This document shows positions 1 to 9,233 of a stretch of DNA of 64,000 nucleotides, piece after piece. Position 1 is the stretch's first letter. Each line of letters begins with the position of its first letter. The notes below the pieces were generated by a model. That model was not told the DNA's origin. It was given only the letters and a program-made list of their open reading frames with translations, and did not search any database. The stretch is from contig JAJPIG010000015.1 of NCBI GenBank assembly GCA_021324855.1, forward strand, positions 332,196 to 396,195, in the 5' to 3' direction. The stretch comes from Pseudomonadota bacterium. GTDB lineage: Bacteria > Desulfobacterota > Binatia > Binatales > Binataceae. The position numbers and the translations under genes were made by a program.

Positions 1-1107
1 GAAGATTCGCCGCGGGCCTTCGGGCGCCAACTCGCGCAGCTCGGGAACCAAGCGTCCCTGTTGATCGAACAGTTCCTCCGGGCGGTAACTGCGCATCCAT
101 TTTTCGAGAATCTTCAGATGCTTCGGATTCGACGCCACGTCGGTGATCGGCACCTGATGCGCGCGCCAGTAGCCCTCGATGTGGTGGCCGTCGACTTCCT
201 TCGGCGCGGTCCATCCTTTGGGACTGCGCAGGATGATCATCGGCCACCGGCAGATGCTTGCGTTGGCCGCCGGCTTGCGGCGCGCCTCGGACTGCAACTC
301 GCGAATTTCGAGCACGCAGCGTTCGAGGGTCGCCGCCATCTGCTGATGCATCGCTTTCGGATCCTCGCCTTCGACCACGTACGGGGTGTAACCGTATCCG
401 ACAAAGAGGCTTTCGAGGTCGGCGGGCGGGATGCGCGCGAGGATCGTTGGATTCGCGATCTTGTAGCCGTTCAGATGGAGGATCGGCAGCACGGCTCCGT
501 CGCGCACGGGGTTGAGAAATTTGTTCGAGTGCCAGGCAGTTGCGAGCGGACCCGTTTCCGCTTCGCCATCGCCGACCACCGGCACAGCCAGGAGATCGGG
601 ATGGTCGAACGCCGCGCCGAACGCATGCGAAAGGCTGTAGCCGAGCTCGCCGCCTTCGTGAATCGAGCCCGGCGTTTCGGGCGTGCAATGCGATCCGATG
701 CCGCCCGGAAACGAAAACATCTTGAAGAATCTCCGCAGGCCCTGTTCGTCCTGGCTACGATCGGGATAGAACTCGGAATAGGTGCCTTCGAGATAAGCGT
801 TGGCGAGCACGGCCGGCGCCCCGTGACCCGGACCCGAGATGTAGAGCACGTTGAGGCCGTATTTCTTGATCAGACGATTCAGATGAACGATCACGAAGCT
901 CTGCCCGGGATCGGAACCCCAATGACCGAGCAGACGGTGCTTGATGTGCGCGGGCCTTAGCGGCTCCCTGAGCAACGGATTCTCGACAAGATAGAGCATC
1001 CCGAGCGAGATGTAATTGCAAGCTCGCCACCACGCGTCGATCTTTCGCAATTCTTCAGCATCGAGCGTCGGACGAGCCACGGTCGGTTTCTTGGTCTGCG
1101 CTTTCAT
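1..1107 (-). CDS. xfp: Phosphoketolase (Xfp), N-terminal 369 residues; C-terminus beyond the window
   Basis: A thiamine-diphosphate enzyme that cleaves xylulose-5-P and/or fructose-6-P with phosphate to acetyl-phosphate plus an aldose phosphate, in the cytoplasm. The frame is open from the ATG at 1107 to the window edge. Visible family motifs are GPGHGAPA near residue 75, [14 protein letters not shown] near 125 and the TPP-type GDGEAETG near 180. A GGAGG ribosome site lies 5 bases before the ATG. Phosphoketolases are about 790-800 residues, so slightly less than half is present. A DUF1614 membrane protein follows upstream on the same strand. The family call is secure from motif order; preference for xylulose-5-P or fructose-6-P cannot be told from this part. 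Confidence 0.95.
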   Translation of the reverse strand, partial: MKAQTKKPTVARPTLDAEELRKIDAWWRACNYISLGMLYLVENPLLREPLRPAHIKHRLLGHWGSDPGQSFVIVHLNRLIKKYGLNVLYISGPGHGAPAVLANAYLEGTYSEFYPDRSQDEQGLRRFFKMFSFPGGIGSHCTPETPGSIHEGGELGYSLSHAFGAAFDHPDLLAVPVVGDGEAETGPLATAWHSNKFLNPVRDGAVLPILHLNGYKIANPTILARIPPADLESLFVGYGYTPYVVEGEDPKAMHQQMAATLERCVLEIRELQSEARRKPAANASICRWPMIILRSPKGWTAPKEVDGHHIEGYWRAHQVPITDVASNPKHLKILEKWMRSYRPEELFDQQGRLVPELRELAPEGPRRIF

Positions 1108-1197
1108 CACGATCCTCCAGAAACTACGAGCTCGGTTCGTTGCAACCGGAGCAGGTTACGACAACTACGGGAGCGGCGAATGTCACTCGAAAGCTCC

Positions 1198-1863
1198 TCA
1201 GGCGAGCAGCACCGCGATCAGGCCCGATACGAAGACGCCATCGAAAGTGCCCGCGCCGCCGATCGAGGCGATTGGCGCGTGCATCGCCCCGATTTTCGGC
1301 AGATTCATGATGTCGGCGCCGATCAGGCATCCAAGCGTTCCGGCCGCGAACGCGATCGCCGGCGAGCGACGCCGATCCAGTAGCGAAGCGACCATCGCGG
1401 CGAGAATACCAGGGATGAGTGTCGGCACCGCGATTCCGACACCGGGTACGATGGTCGCGAAGTGGTAGACCACCACGCTTACGATCGCAACTGCGATCGC
1501 GGCTTTGACGAACACTCCGGTACGCGTCACGACCCATAGCGAGGTGAAAAAAGGAATCAGTGCGCCGCCCACGTTGATCGCGATTTCGGTGCGGCCAACG
1601 TGCCGCACCGTCGGTACGACGTAGGGCACGCCCCAATAGTAGATCACCTGGTCCTGCACGATGCCATGGCTGGCGATCGTCGCGATCGGAATATTGATGT
1701 AGCTGCCGAAGATCATCATTAGCAGCAGCAGCGAGACCGCGCGATGCGAAATACCGAGCCGCTCATAGGCTTTCCTGATCAGCCCAACCTCAACGATCAC
1801 GAAAAGTGCAAGCAGCAACGCACCGAGGATCGCGAGCGCGAAGTTTGTGACCGGCGGATACAT
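1198..1863 (-). CDS. DUF1614 family membrane protein
   Basis: A 221-residue polytopic membrane protein with about seven hydrophobic segments. The C-terminal motifs GADIMNLPKIG and the SIGGAGTFDG stretch are characteristic of the DUF1614 (COG4089) family, whose function is unknown. The length is normal and the protein ends in hydrophobic residues. The ATG at 1863 has a GGAGAAA ribosome site 7 bases upstream. It lies 90 bases before the phosphoketolase on the same strand, so the two could be cotranscribed, but no known link between them is recalled. The family assignment is firm; any transport role is inference. Confidence 0.85.
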   Translation of the reverse strand: MYPPVTNFALAILGALLLALFVIVEVGLIRKAYERLGISHRAVSLLLLMMIFGSYINIPIATIASHGIVQDQVIYYWGVPYVVPTVRHVGRTEIAINVGGALIPFFTSLWVVTRTGVFVKAAIAVAIVSVVVYHFATIVPGVGIAVPTLIPGILAAMVASLLDRRRSPAIAFAAGTLGCLIGADIMNLPKIGAMHAPIASIGGAGTFDGVFVSGLIAVLLA

Positions 1864-2040
1864 CGATTGTTTCTCCAGTTCTCCCGGCGCAGGCGTCCGC
1901 CGCGCGAGGGGTGACGTTTCAAAGTCTCCCGAGTGGTCGTTGCATCGCCCCGGCTTTCCCCTCGACGAACGATTCGCGTAGATTATGCCGACACTCGTTC
2001 ACGGCCGCGCTGAAAGCCAGCGACACAAAATCGGAATGGT

Positions 2041-3711
2041 ATGCGATCACGACTCCTGATTACGAGCGCATCGACGATGCTTGCGCTGACCCTGGTTGCG
2101 TCCTGCGGCCTCGTCGCCGAGACCCTCAAGACCGGCGGCGAGCAGAAGTTGACCAAGGCCGCGCCGCCGCCGAAGAAAGAAGGTCCGCACGTAATCGTCT
2201 TCGCGCTTGACGGAACTACGCCCGCGCAGTTGATGGAGGCGGTGGGTGGGGGACACGCCCCCAACCTAAGCGGTTTGCTGGGCCCCTATCAGGGCGGAGG
2301 TGTTTTCGAGCATGCTTACGCGGCGCCGCACGCGATGAGCATGCTGCCCTCCAGCACCATCGCCGACTGGTCAGCGATCTTCACGGGCACCGCGCCGGCA
2401 GATAACGGCGTCCCGGGCGACGAATGGTTCGAACGCGCGAACAATCGCTTTCTCGCGCCAGTGCCGGTCTCGGTCGACGACATCACGGACAACACCAAGA
2501 CGGTCGTCGACGATCTGGTCGGACACGAACTGCGCGTCGGGACGCTCTACGAACGGATGCAGGTGCGCTCCTACGTCTCGCTGATGTCGGTGCATCGCGG
2601 CGCGACCTACTACACGACGGTGTCGCCAGGCTCGTTCGGCGACATGATTACGCAGCTAATCAAGGGCTCGCTGCTCTACGGCGCCGGACCGGAGAAATCG
2701 CTGAGCGGCGCGATCGATCGGGACTCGGCCGACAAGGTCGTGCAGACTATCGAGCAACACGGCATTCCCGATTTACAGGTGGTCTATTTTCCGGGCATCG
2801 ACATTTACACGCACGAGGCCAATCCGCCGCTCGAGAAGCAAACTCACTATCTCGAAAGAGTGACCGACCCTGCGATCGGCCGGATTCTCGATGAGTATCG
2901 AAAGAAAGGCGTGCTCGAAGGCACCTACGTGATCATCATTGCCGATCACGCACAAATTCCAACCCTCGATGACGAGCGGCACGAACTCGGCACCGGTGAC
3001 AATTCCCCGTTTACCGCCGTCAAGCGCGCCGGCTTTCGGGTCCGCAAGCCGCTGCTCGCGCTGGCCGATCTCGACAAGGATTACCAGGCCGTGCTCGCCT
3101 ATCAGGGCTTCATGGCCTACGTTTATCTCGCTGATCGTTCGACTTGCCGCCGCGAGCATCAGCGCTGCGACTGGACCAAACCGCCGCGCTTCGAAGAGGA
3201 CGTCATTCCGGTGCTGAATTCGTTTTATCGGTCGAATCGATGGGGCCGGCCAGTGCCCAAGCTCAAGGGCACCATCGATTTGATCTTCGCGCGTCAGCCG
3301 GTCCGGGCGGGCGGGAAGACGCTGCCCTACGAAATCTTTGACGGTCATCACCTAGTCGCGGTCGACGATTATCTGATCGATCACCCGCGCCCCGATCTGA
3401 TCGATCTCGCGGAGCGGATGGAGTGGCTGTCCGCGGGTCCTTACGGCGATCGCGCCGGGGACATTCTGCTGCTGACGAAAGCCTGCAGCAATCTGCCGAT
3501 TCAACGGCGCTACTACTTCGCTGGGATTACGCACTACACCTGGCACGGCAGCGCCTGCGAGCAGGACAGCCATATCCCATTCATCCTGGCGCAGGTCGGC
3601 GGCTCGGGTCAGCGCATGAAATCGATCATGCAGCGCTTCGGCGGCGACTCGCCCTACGAGCGCGAGCTGACCCCGCTTGTCGAGTCGCTGTTCAAGAACG
3701 CAGAGCAGTAA
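2041..3711 (+). CDS. Alkaline-phosphatase-fold phosphodiesterase/nucleotide pyrophosphatase-like lipoprotein
   Basis: A 556-residue exported protein. The N-terminus has a basic start, a hydrophobic core and a lipobox-like LVASC ending at Cys22, which suggests a lipid-anchored envelope protein. The segment VFALDGTTPAQL near residues 53-64 matches the metal-binding Asp and nucleophilic Thr region of type I phosphodiesterase/nucleotide pyrophosphatases. Later motifs are SAIFTGTAPADNGVPG near 118-133 and IIADHAQIP near 298-307, which carries the usual Asp-His metal pair. The substrate could be a nucleotide, phospholipid or phosphodiester and cannot be chosen. It stands alone, convergent with a hydrolase gene 9 bases downstream. 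The start codon has only a weak GGAATGG ribosome site. Confidence 0.75.
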   Translation: MRSRLLITSASTMLALTLVASCGLVAETLKTGGEQKLTKAAPPPKKEGPHVIVFALDGTTPAQLMEAVGGGHAPNLSGLLGPYQGGGVFEHAYAAPHAMSMLPSSTIADWSAIFTGTAPADNGVPGDEWFERANNRFLAPVPVSVDDITDNTKTVVDDLVGHELRVGTLYERMQVRSYVSLMSVHRGATYYTTVSPGSFGDMITQLIKGSLLYGAGPEKSLSGAIDRDSADKVVQTIEQHGIPDLQVVYFPGIDIYTHEANPPLEKQTHYLERVTDPAIGRILDEYRKKGVLEGTYVIIIADHAQIPTLDDERHELGTGDNSPFTAVKRAGFRVRKPLLALADLDKDYQAVLAYQGFMAYVYLADRSTCRREHQRCDWTKPPRFEEDVIPVLNSFYRSNRWGRPVPKLKGTIDLIFARQPVRAGGKTLPYEIFDGHHLVAVDDYLIDHPRPDLIDLAERMEWLSAGPYGDRAGDILLLTKACSNLPIQRRYYFAGITHYTWHGSACEQDSHIPFILAQVGGSGQRMKSIMQRFGGDSPYERELTPLVESLFKNAEQ

Positions 3712-3720
3712 TCGGCGGCC

Positions 3721-4593
3721 TCACAAAATCCGGCCGGCGCCGGCGGTGAGATCGCGAATCGGCCAGCGGCCCGACTCCACCTGATGAAAGAACTCGCCGA
3801 CGATGCGGTTGAACAGCTCCGGTTCCTCGAGGTTCAGAGCATGCCCGGTGCGCGGCAGAATCGCGAGCCCGGCTGACGGGATCGTCCGCTTCAGCATCAG
3901 CGCCGGATCGAGACACGGTTCATCTTCATCGCCGCACATCACCAGCGCCGGCACAACCAGCCGGCTCAGCCGCTCGGTCATCTCATAAAGCGACGGCCGC
4001 ATCTTCTGCACGCCGCGCAGCGTCATCGCAGAGCCGACCGGCGAATGCTCGGCAAGATTGCGGACGAACTCGGCGAAGCCGCGCGGGTCCTTGTCGCGCA
4101 ATTGGAGGCGTCCCGGACCCTGCGCGTAACGTTCCGCCGACGCGGTCATCGGGAGCGTATCGAAACGCTGTGCGGCAGCCTCGGCTTCGGCCTGGAATTG
4201 CGCGCGCTTGGAGGGCTCCGCGCCGTAGCCGCATCCGCCGATCACCAGCGAGCGCGTGAGCTCCGGGTAGTTAAGGCCGAAATGAAGCGTCGCAAAGCCA
4301 CCCATCGAGATGCCGACCACGTGCGGCCGATCGAGCTCGAGCGCCGCAATCACCGCTTTGATATCGTCGCGCGCGCGATCCTGCGAATAACGCGCGAGGT
4401 CATCGGGGACATCCGAAGGCGGGTAGCCGCGCGCATTGTATGCAATGCATCGATAGCGTCGCGCGAAGCAGCGCATCTGCGGCTCGTAGCTGCGCAGATC
4501 GCCGGCGAACTCGTGCACGAAAACGATCGGGATTCCGCTTCCCGCTTCTTCGTAGTAGAGCCGCACTCCATCGTCGGTCGTGATGTAAGGCAT
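3721..4593 (-). CDS. Alpha/beta hydrolase
   Basis: A 290-residue cytoplasmic alpha/beta-hydrolase of the single-domain type. Visible features are the oxyanion HE motif FVHEFAG at 25-31, a nucleophile elbow GISMGG with Ser96, an acidic residue in MCGDEDEP near Asp222, and catalytic-type His251 in RTGHALNLEEPE. Length is typical. The ATG at 4593 follows AGGAGA at 8 bases, a good ribosome site. It is divergent from the cyclase-family gene at 4693. Substrate is unknown; ester, C-C or amide (including N-formyl) bonds are all possible for this fold. Confidence 0.85.
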   Translation of the reverse strand: MPYITTDDGVRLYYEEAGSGIPIVFVHEFAGDLRSYEPQMRCFARRYRCIAYNARGYPPSDVPDDLARYSQDRARDDIKAVIAALELDRPHVVGISMGGFATLHFGLNYPELTRSLVIGGCGYGAEPSKRAQFQAEAEAAAQRFDTLPMTASAERYAQGPGRLQLRDKDPRGFAEFVRNLAEHSPVGSAMTLRGVQKMRPSLYEMTERLSRLVVPALVMCGDEDEPCLDPALMLKRTIPSAGLAILPRTGHALNLEEPELFNRIVGEFFHQVESGRWPIRDLTAGAGRIL

Positions 4594-4692
4594 CAGAAGT
4601 TTCTCCTGTCGCGTTGGCGGCTGAGCGCGTGATTATGCGATGATCGCGCTTAAGACATAGTAGCCGATTCTCCAACCGAGGAGGTAATTTCG

Positions 4693-5469
4693 ATGGCGCA
4701 AGTGCTTGCCGATCTCGTCGCAGGTTTGGCTGCCGGGCAGGTGAAGGTCGTCGACCTGACCAAACCTCTCTCGCCCGAGACGCCGATCATCCCGCTGGGT
4801 CCGCCGGCCAAGCAGCCTCCTAATATGGTGATCGAGACCAACAACAAGTACGACTCGCGCGGACCAACCTCGTACTCGAACACGCTCCACGTGTGGGAGC
4901 ACACGGGCACGCATTTCGATGCGCCTATCCATTGGGTCACCGGCAAGGACCTGCCGAACAATGCTTGCGACACGATCCTGCCGCAGAAATTCATCGGACC
5001 TGCGTGCGTGCTCGATATGACCGCGGAGGCGGCGAAAAATCCCGATTTCCTGCTCATGCCCGAACACATCCACGAGTGGGAGCGGCGGCACGGCCGGATT
5101 CCGGCGGGCGCGTGGGTGCTGATTCGAACTGATTGGAGCAAGCGTGAAGGCGCGGCGTTTCTCAACGTCGATGCCAATGGCGCGCACAGCCCGGGGCAGC
5201 ACGTTTCCGCGTCGAGATTCCTCGCGTATGAGCGCGACGTGATCGGCCTAGGCGTCGAGACGGTCGGCACCGACGCCGGGCAGGCCCATCGCTTCGATCC
5301 GCCGCTGCCGAATCACTACACGATGCACGGCGCGGGCAAGTTCGGTCTCGCGAGCCTTTGCAATCTCGATCAGTTACCGCCGACCGGCGCGGTCGTGATC
5401 GCGGCACCGCTCAAGATCGTGAATGGAAGCGGCAGCCCGGCGCGGGTGCTGGCTTTGGTCGCGAACTAA
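4693..5469 (+). CDS. Cyclase-family metal-dependent hydrolase (kynurenine-formamidase-like fold)
   Basis: A 258-residue protein of the cyclase family (Pfam Cyclase), which includes bacterial kynurenine formamidase KynB and isatin hydrolase. The diagnostic metal-binding motif HTGTHFDAPIH lies at residues 70-80, with His70, His74, Asp76 and His80 as expected ligands. A second His-containing segment, LPNHYTMHG, lies near 203-211. The ATG is preceded by a very strong AGGAGG. No kynurenine-pathway gene is next to it, so KynB is not claimed; formamide, lactone or cyclic imide hydrolysis are alternatives. Confidence 0.82.
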   Translation: MAQVLADLVAGLAAGQVKVVDLTKPLSPETPIIPLGPPAKQPPNMVIETNNKYDSRGPTSYSNTLHVWEHTGTHFDAPIHWVTGKDLPNNACDTILPQKFIGPACVLDMTAEAAKNPDFLLMPEHIHEWERRHGRIPAGAWVLIRTDWSKREGAAFLNVDANGAHSPGQHVSASRFLAYERDVIGLGVETVGTDAGQAHRFDPPLPNHYTMHGAGKFGLASLCNLDQLPPTGAVVIAAPLKIVNGSGSPARVLALVAN

Positions 5470-5476
5470 CCCTGCA

Positions 5477-6304
5477 TCAATGCGCGGCGATCCATCGGAG
5501 CGCGTGCGGCGCCCATGGGCCGTTCGGCTCGCTCGCGATGTAGCAGGCGCTGAAATGATTGCAGCCGGGGAGTACGATCCGCTGGACGTCGCCGCCCGCG
5601 GCGCGCAGCGCCTGCTCCATCAATTCGGCCTGGCGCGACAGATGCGGGAAATCGTCGCTGCCGTGCGAAATCAGGAACGGCGGCGGCGTCCCTTGGATAT
5701 TGCAAATGGGACTGGCCGGCGCGTCATGGCCGGAATCCGCCGGCCCCAAAAAGCGCGGGCGCATCGGAAGTCCGGCGCCTTCGCGGAAATCGTACACGCC
5801 CGACATCGCCAGGCATCCGCGCACCACATCGCGCGGAAGACCCCGACGCTCCTGCCAATCGCGCCTGACTGCAAGCAAAGCGGTGTAATGACCGCCGGCG
5901 GAATGGCCGCCGATGAAGATGCGCCGCGAGTCACCGCCATAGCGGCTGATGTTTCGAACGAGCCATGCGACCGCATCGGCGACGTCGTCGTAGCCGGCCG
6001 GAAACAGATGCTGCGGCGCGAGCCGATAGCCGATGCTCGCGAAGATGATCCCAGCCTCGTTGAGAATCGGCGCCATGAAGAGCAGATGCTCCTTGTAACC
6101 GCTGACCCATCCGCCGCCGTGCGCCATCGCGACCACGCTGCCGTTGGGCTGCTTCGGAATGCATAGCGCGATGCTCTGATAGGGATTGGAGCCGTAGGAG
6201 ACATCTTCGGCGATGACGCCGGCGCCGCGCTTCATTACCTCGGCGGCGAAGGCCTGGCCCGGTTCTGAGAGCGGCTCCTGGGGCGGATAGTCTTCTATAC
6301 GCAT
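5477..6304 (-). CDS. Alpha/beta hydrolase, HGGG-type esterase/lipase family
   Basis: About 275 residues, hormone-sensitive-lipase or BD-FAE-like. The oxyanion-hole motif HGGGW is at 62-66, the nucleophile elbow GGHSAGGHY places Ser135, and the late SHGSDDFPHL and GCNHFSACY segments supply the Asp and His. The frame extends 24 codons further upstream, but the ATG at 6304 has an AGGTG ribosome site at 7 bases, so this start is preferred. It converges on the cyclase-family gene with only 7 bases between stop codons. An arylformamidase-type role is conceivable since such enzymes share the HGG fold, but this is not shown. Confidence 0.82.
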   Translation of the reverse strand: MRIEDYPPQEPLSEPGQAFAAEVMKRGAGVIAEDVSYGSNPYQSIALCIPKQPNGSVVAMAHGGGWVSGYKEHLLFMAPILNEAGIIFASIGYRLAPQHLFPAGYDDVADAVAWLVRNISRYGGDSRRIFIGGHSAGGHYTALLAVRRDWQERRGLPRDVVRGCLAMSGVYDFREGAGLPMRPRFLGPADSGHDAPASPICNIQGTPPPFLISHGSDDFPHLSRQAELMEQALRAAGGDVQRIVLPGCNHFSACYIASEPNGPWAPHALRWIAAH

Positions 6305-6465
6305 GATTTCACCTGCGCGCATTATGCGCCGCAGCTTCCGAAAGGCAAGCGTTGGTGCCTGCGACGCGCTGCGCATCGGAAACCGAGTCGTTGTATCATG
6401 GATGCCGGGGCAGGCGGGTAACTTCGACGGGCCGCGTAGCGGGCGCTTTTAGGAGGCATTGACCA

Positions 6466-7137
6466 ATGTGGCGCACAGGCTGCCTTGCGCTGATTGCCGT
6501 CCCTTTCGCTTTCATCACTACGCTCGCGTTCGGCGCGGTGGCGCAGGGCGCCGAACCGACGATGACCTTTCTGGTCGCGCGTCCCGAGATGCCCGATCCG
6601 CTGTTCGCGCAGACCGTCATTCTAATGCTGCCGCGCGAAACCACGGGCGAGGATTTTCCGCTGGTGGTCGGACTGATCGTCAACAAGCCGATCCGCGAGA
6701 TCACGCTGCACAAGCTGTTCCCTAACAGCTCCGCGCTCAAGCAGCGATCCGACCCGGCGTTCTTCGGCGGACCGGTCGATATTGAGACTCCCGCGATCGT
6801 GTTTCGTGCGAACAAACCGATCGACAAGGCGGTCCGCCTGGCTGGAGACATCTATGTGAATCTCGACTCGGATCAGGCGGCCGCGCTGGCGCAGGATCCG
6901 AAGCAGGTCCGCGACTTTCGGCTGATTCTCGGGCGCTCGCAATGGAGCCCCGATCAATTGCATAGCGAGATGATGGAAGGCTCCTGGTACACCGTGAACG
7001 CGCCGGCCGACATTGTATTCAGCACCAACCCGGCGACCTTGTGGCACACGCTTGAGGCGCAGGCGCGGCTGATTCCGGCCTCCGTATCGAGCCAATCGCC
7101 GCTCGCGCCAGGTCTCGTGCTAATCCATGCGCCATGA
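6466..7137 (+). CDS. yqgE: YqgE/AlgH family (UPF0301) protein with an added N-terminal export signal
   Basis: A 223-residue member of the YqgE/AlgH family, whose biochemical role is not established. The family core begins near residue 30 with FLVARPEMPDPLF and continues through LIVNKPI and GGPVD segments. Usual members are about 185-200 residues and cytosolic. Here about 28 extra N-terminal residues look like a Sec signal peptide (basic start, long hydrophobic run, then AQGAE). The ATG at 6466 follows AGGAGG by 9 bases, so the extension is probably translated. It stands alone. The family call is strong; export is an inference from the N-terminus. Confidence 0.85.
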   Translation: MWRTGCLALIAVPFAFITTLAFGAVAQGAEPTMTFLVARPEMPDPLFAQTVILMLPRETTGEDFPLVVGLIVNKPIREITLHKLFPNSSALKQRSDPAFFGGPVDIETPAIVFRANKPIDKAVRLAGDIYVNLDSDQAAALAQDPKQVRDFRLILGRSQWSPDQLHSEMMEGSWYTVNAPADIVFSTNPATLWHTLEAQARLIPASVSSQSPLAPGLVLIHAP

Positions 7138-7150
7138 GGGGCGCCGTTGA

Positions 7151-7468
7151 TTACTTGCGCCAGGGCTTGCCGTTCGCGATTCCGTAATCGCGGAGCGGGT
7201 CGCCGAAGACCGTGATCCGATAGTCAGCGAAGAACTTATCGCTCGACTTTTGCGCGGCCTGATGCTGCGCGTTGTTGCGCCATGCGTTCAGCGCCTCGTC
7301 CGAGGCGAATTCGACGACCGTAAGCTCCTCGCCGTCGGAGGCGATGAAGGTTTTGGCCGCCACAAACCCGGGCGTTGCGGCCGCAAGCTTGAATAATTCC
7401 GAAGCCGACGCGTAGTACTCGCTGCGGCTGGCCTCGCGCGTATAGGTGCGAAAGATTACGGTGCGCAC
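7151..7468 (-). CDS. Antibiotic-biosynthesis-monooxygenase (ABM) domain protein
   Basis: A 105-residue single-domain protein resembling the ABM dimeric alpha/beta-barrel fold. It has the typical central pattern of an aromatic-rich strand (PGFVAAKTF), an acidic strand (ELTVVEFAS) and a W..N..H..A helix (AWRNNAQHQAA). Such proteins act as small cofactor-free monooxygenases or haem-type oxygenases, or have no known activity. It ends 14 bases from the stop of the yqgE-like gene (convergent) and lies 20 bases downstream of the NicX-like gene on the same strand, so these two may share a transcript. Confidence 0.72.
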   Translation of the reverse strand: MRTVIFRTYTREASRSEYYASASELFKLAAATPGFVAAKTFIASDGEELTVVEFASDEALNAWRNNAQHQAAQKSSDKFFADYRITVFGDPLRDYGIANGKPWRK

Positions 7469-7488
7469 AGGCAGGCCGGTCCGTTCCG

Positions 7489-8553
7489 CTAGCGCGCTTC
7501 CCGCTCGACGATCATCTTTTCGTCAACGAACTTGCCGTGATCGATGATTACCTGGTCATCCAAAGTTACCGTGCAATCGCGCATTGGGACATCGTAGTGA
7601 CCCAGCGTGTTGCGCGTGCCGCCGCCGAGCGTGTTCGGTCCGGTCGAGAACAGGAAATTGCCCGGAAAGGCGCGCGCTGCGGCCCGCGACCGTTCGGGAT
7701 CGTCGCCGTAAAGCGCGAGCGAGTCCCATCGTGCCTGAGGATTGAGCCCCCATCCGAGATGTGAGATCGCGTGGCCGTCCATGTCTTCGGGGAAGCGCCG
7801 GTTGTCCTCGAGCCAGTTGTTCATCAGCTTGGCGTCGAGACCGCCCTCGATGCGCCGGATGAAACCTTCGCGAATCTCGAGTCGGATTTCGTCCTGGACG
7901 TAGCGGCAGTAGGGCAGGATAACGATGTCGCCGCGCTGGATAACGACCGTGCCGTTGGCCGAGCCTTCATTCGGAAATGTGTGCACGTGGCCGCCTCCCC
8001 AATGGTCGAAACGGCCCGGCGCCTCGGAAAATCCATATTGGATCATGGTCGGGTATTCGCCGAGCTGGACGGTGAGATCGGTACCGGCGTCGCTCGTGAC
8101 GCGCATCTTCCTGGCCTGCTCCAGGCGCTTGCCCGCATAGATGGTTGCCTCCTTGAGTCCCGGCGGCGACATCAATTCGGCCAGATCGTCGGGCGCATCG
8201 ATGATCATCAGCACCCGCGTACCGGCATCGCGCACCTCCTTGAGCCACTTCGTGAAGAGCGGCACGTGCATGCAAACCAGCATGTCCGCATGCTTCAAGG
8301 CTTCAAGTGTGCCTTTGCATCGGCCGACCGTCTCGACCCCGACTTTGGTCCAGGTCGGGACCGAGTTGACGCACATTTCATAGACATCGGCGCCTAGGTC
8401 CTTGCCCGCGGCGAACGCAGCCGCGACATAATCGCGTCGCGTGGTGAGGTCGGTGAGCAGGGCAATGGTTTCGCCTTTCTGCACATTGCAGAGCTGGAAT
8501 TCCTTGCGATACAGCATCGCCATCGTTGCGGGATTCACGACTTGCGGATTCAT
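7489..8553 (-). CDS. NicX / M29-aminopeptidase-like metal-dependent protein
   Basis: About 354 residues, resembling the family that holds 2,5-dihydroxypyridine 5,6-dioxygenase (NicX) and the related M29 thermophilic aminopeptidase fold. The sequence ends with a His-rich C-terminal region (HLGWGLNPQARW near 265 and NTLGHYDVPMRDC near 320) typical of these metal sites. The frame is open 10 codons further upstream, but the ATG at 8553 has an AAGGAG ribosome site and is preferred. An ABM-type gene follows on the same strand. Family members are often annotated as leucyl aminopeptidase; ring-cleaving oxygenase and peptidase both remain possible. Confidence 0.68.
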   Translation of the reverse strand: MNPQVVNPATMAMLYRKEFQLCNVQKGETIALLTDLTTRRDYVAAAFAAGKDLGADVYEMCVNSVPTWTKVGVETVGRCKGTLEALKHADMLVCMHVPLFTKWLKEVRDAGTRVLMIIDAPDDLAELMSPPGLKEATIYAGKRLEQARKMRVTSDAGTDLTVQLGEYPTMIQYGFSEAPGRFDHWGGGHVHTFPNEGSANGTVVIQRGDIVILPYCRYVQDEIRLEIREGFIRRIEGGLDAKLMNNWLEDNRRFPEDMDGHAISHLGWGLNPQARWDSLALYGDDPERSRAAARAFPGNFLFSTGPNTLGGGTRNTLGHYDVPMRDCTVTLDDQVIIDHGKFVDEKMIVEREAR

Positions 8554-8725
8554 GGACCTTGCTCCTTCGCGCGATCGGCGCACCGGCCGGCCGTCGATTT
8601 ATCCGAATCTTATCAGACTCAATGATTCCGCTAACATCCCGGAGGCGGGGTGTCAAAGCCGGCGATGTCTTATGTTGGCGCCGCGTCTGGGCTAAACAGT
8701 TTCGAGGGGCACGGCTCGACTGACG

Positions 8726-9136
8726 ATGGCTTACGGAATCAGACCCCGGAGCTTCGCGTTCGCCTTGTGGCGCGCGATCGCGCTCGCTTTAATCGCGGTC
8801 GTCGCGCTCGGGATTATTACGCAACACGTTTCAACCGGATGGCGGATGTTCGTGATCGCTCGCGGCCTGAGATCGGTATGGGCGGCGACGGCCGCGATCG
8901 TCGCGGGAATCGCCGCCGGGCTGGCGCTCGACGCGCTCGTTCCCGCCCGCCGCGTCCGAGTCTCTGCTGGAGGGTTTTTGGCCGGCGTGGTGAAGATCGC
9001 GATCGTGCTGATCACGGCTATCGGGACGCTCGGCTATTTCATGCCGGATTGGACGCCGCTTTCGACAGGACTAGCCGCCGTGGTTCTGATATTCTGGTCG
9101 CTGGCAGCCGCTGTGATGCTGATGCTGCGCGGATGA
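8726..9136 (+). CDS. Hypothetical small membrane protein
   Basis: A 136-residue protein with four predicted hydrophobic segments at about 13-33, 48-70, 80-103 and 112-133, joined by short basic loops. No family is recognised. The ATG at 8726 has only a weak GAGGGG sequence about 17 bases away. It precedes the mlaC-like gene by about 100 bases on the same strand. Base composition matches its neighbours. It is probably an inner-membrane protein, with no function assigned. Confidence 0.6.
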   Translation: MAYGIRPRSFAFALWRAIALALIAVVALGIITQHVSTGWRMFVIARGLRSVWAATAAIVAGIAAGLALDALVPARRVRVSAGGFLAGVVKIAIVLITAIGTLGYFMPDWTPLSTGLAAVVLIFWSLAAAVMLMLRG

Positions 9137-9233
9137 CCCGATCGACCGATCCCGCTAAGCTTGAAATGGGTGAAAAGAATCGCCAACCGGTTTTTTCGAG
9201 ATTGATTTCCGACTGAGCGAAAGGAGCGCGCCG

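Noticed and set aside
61..960. A 299-codon plus-strand frame
   Set aside because: It is the shadow of the phosphoketolase on the other strand, which shows clear motifs.
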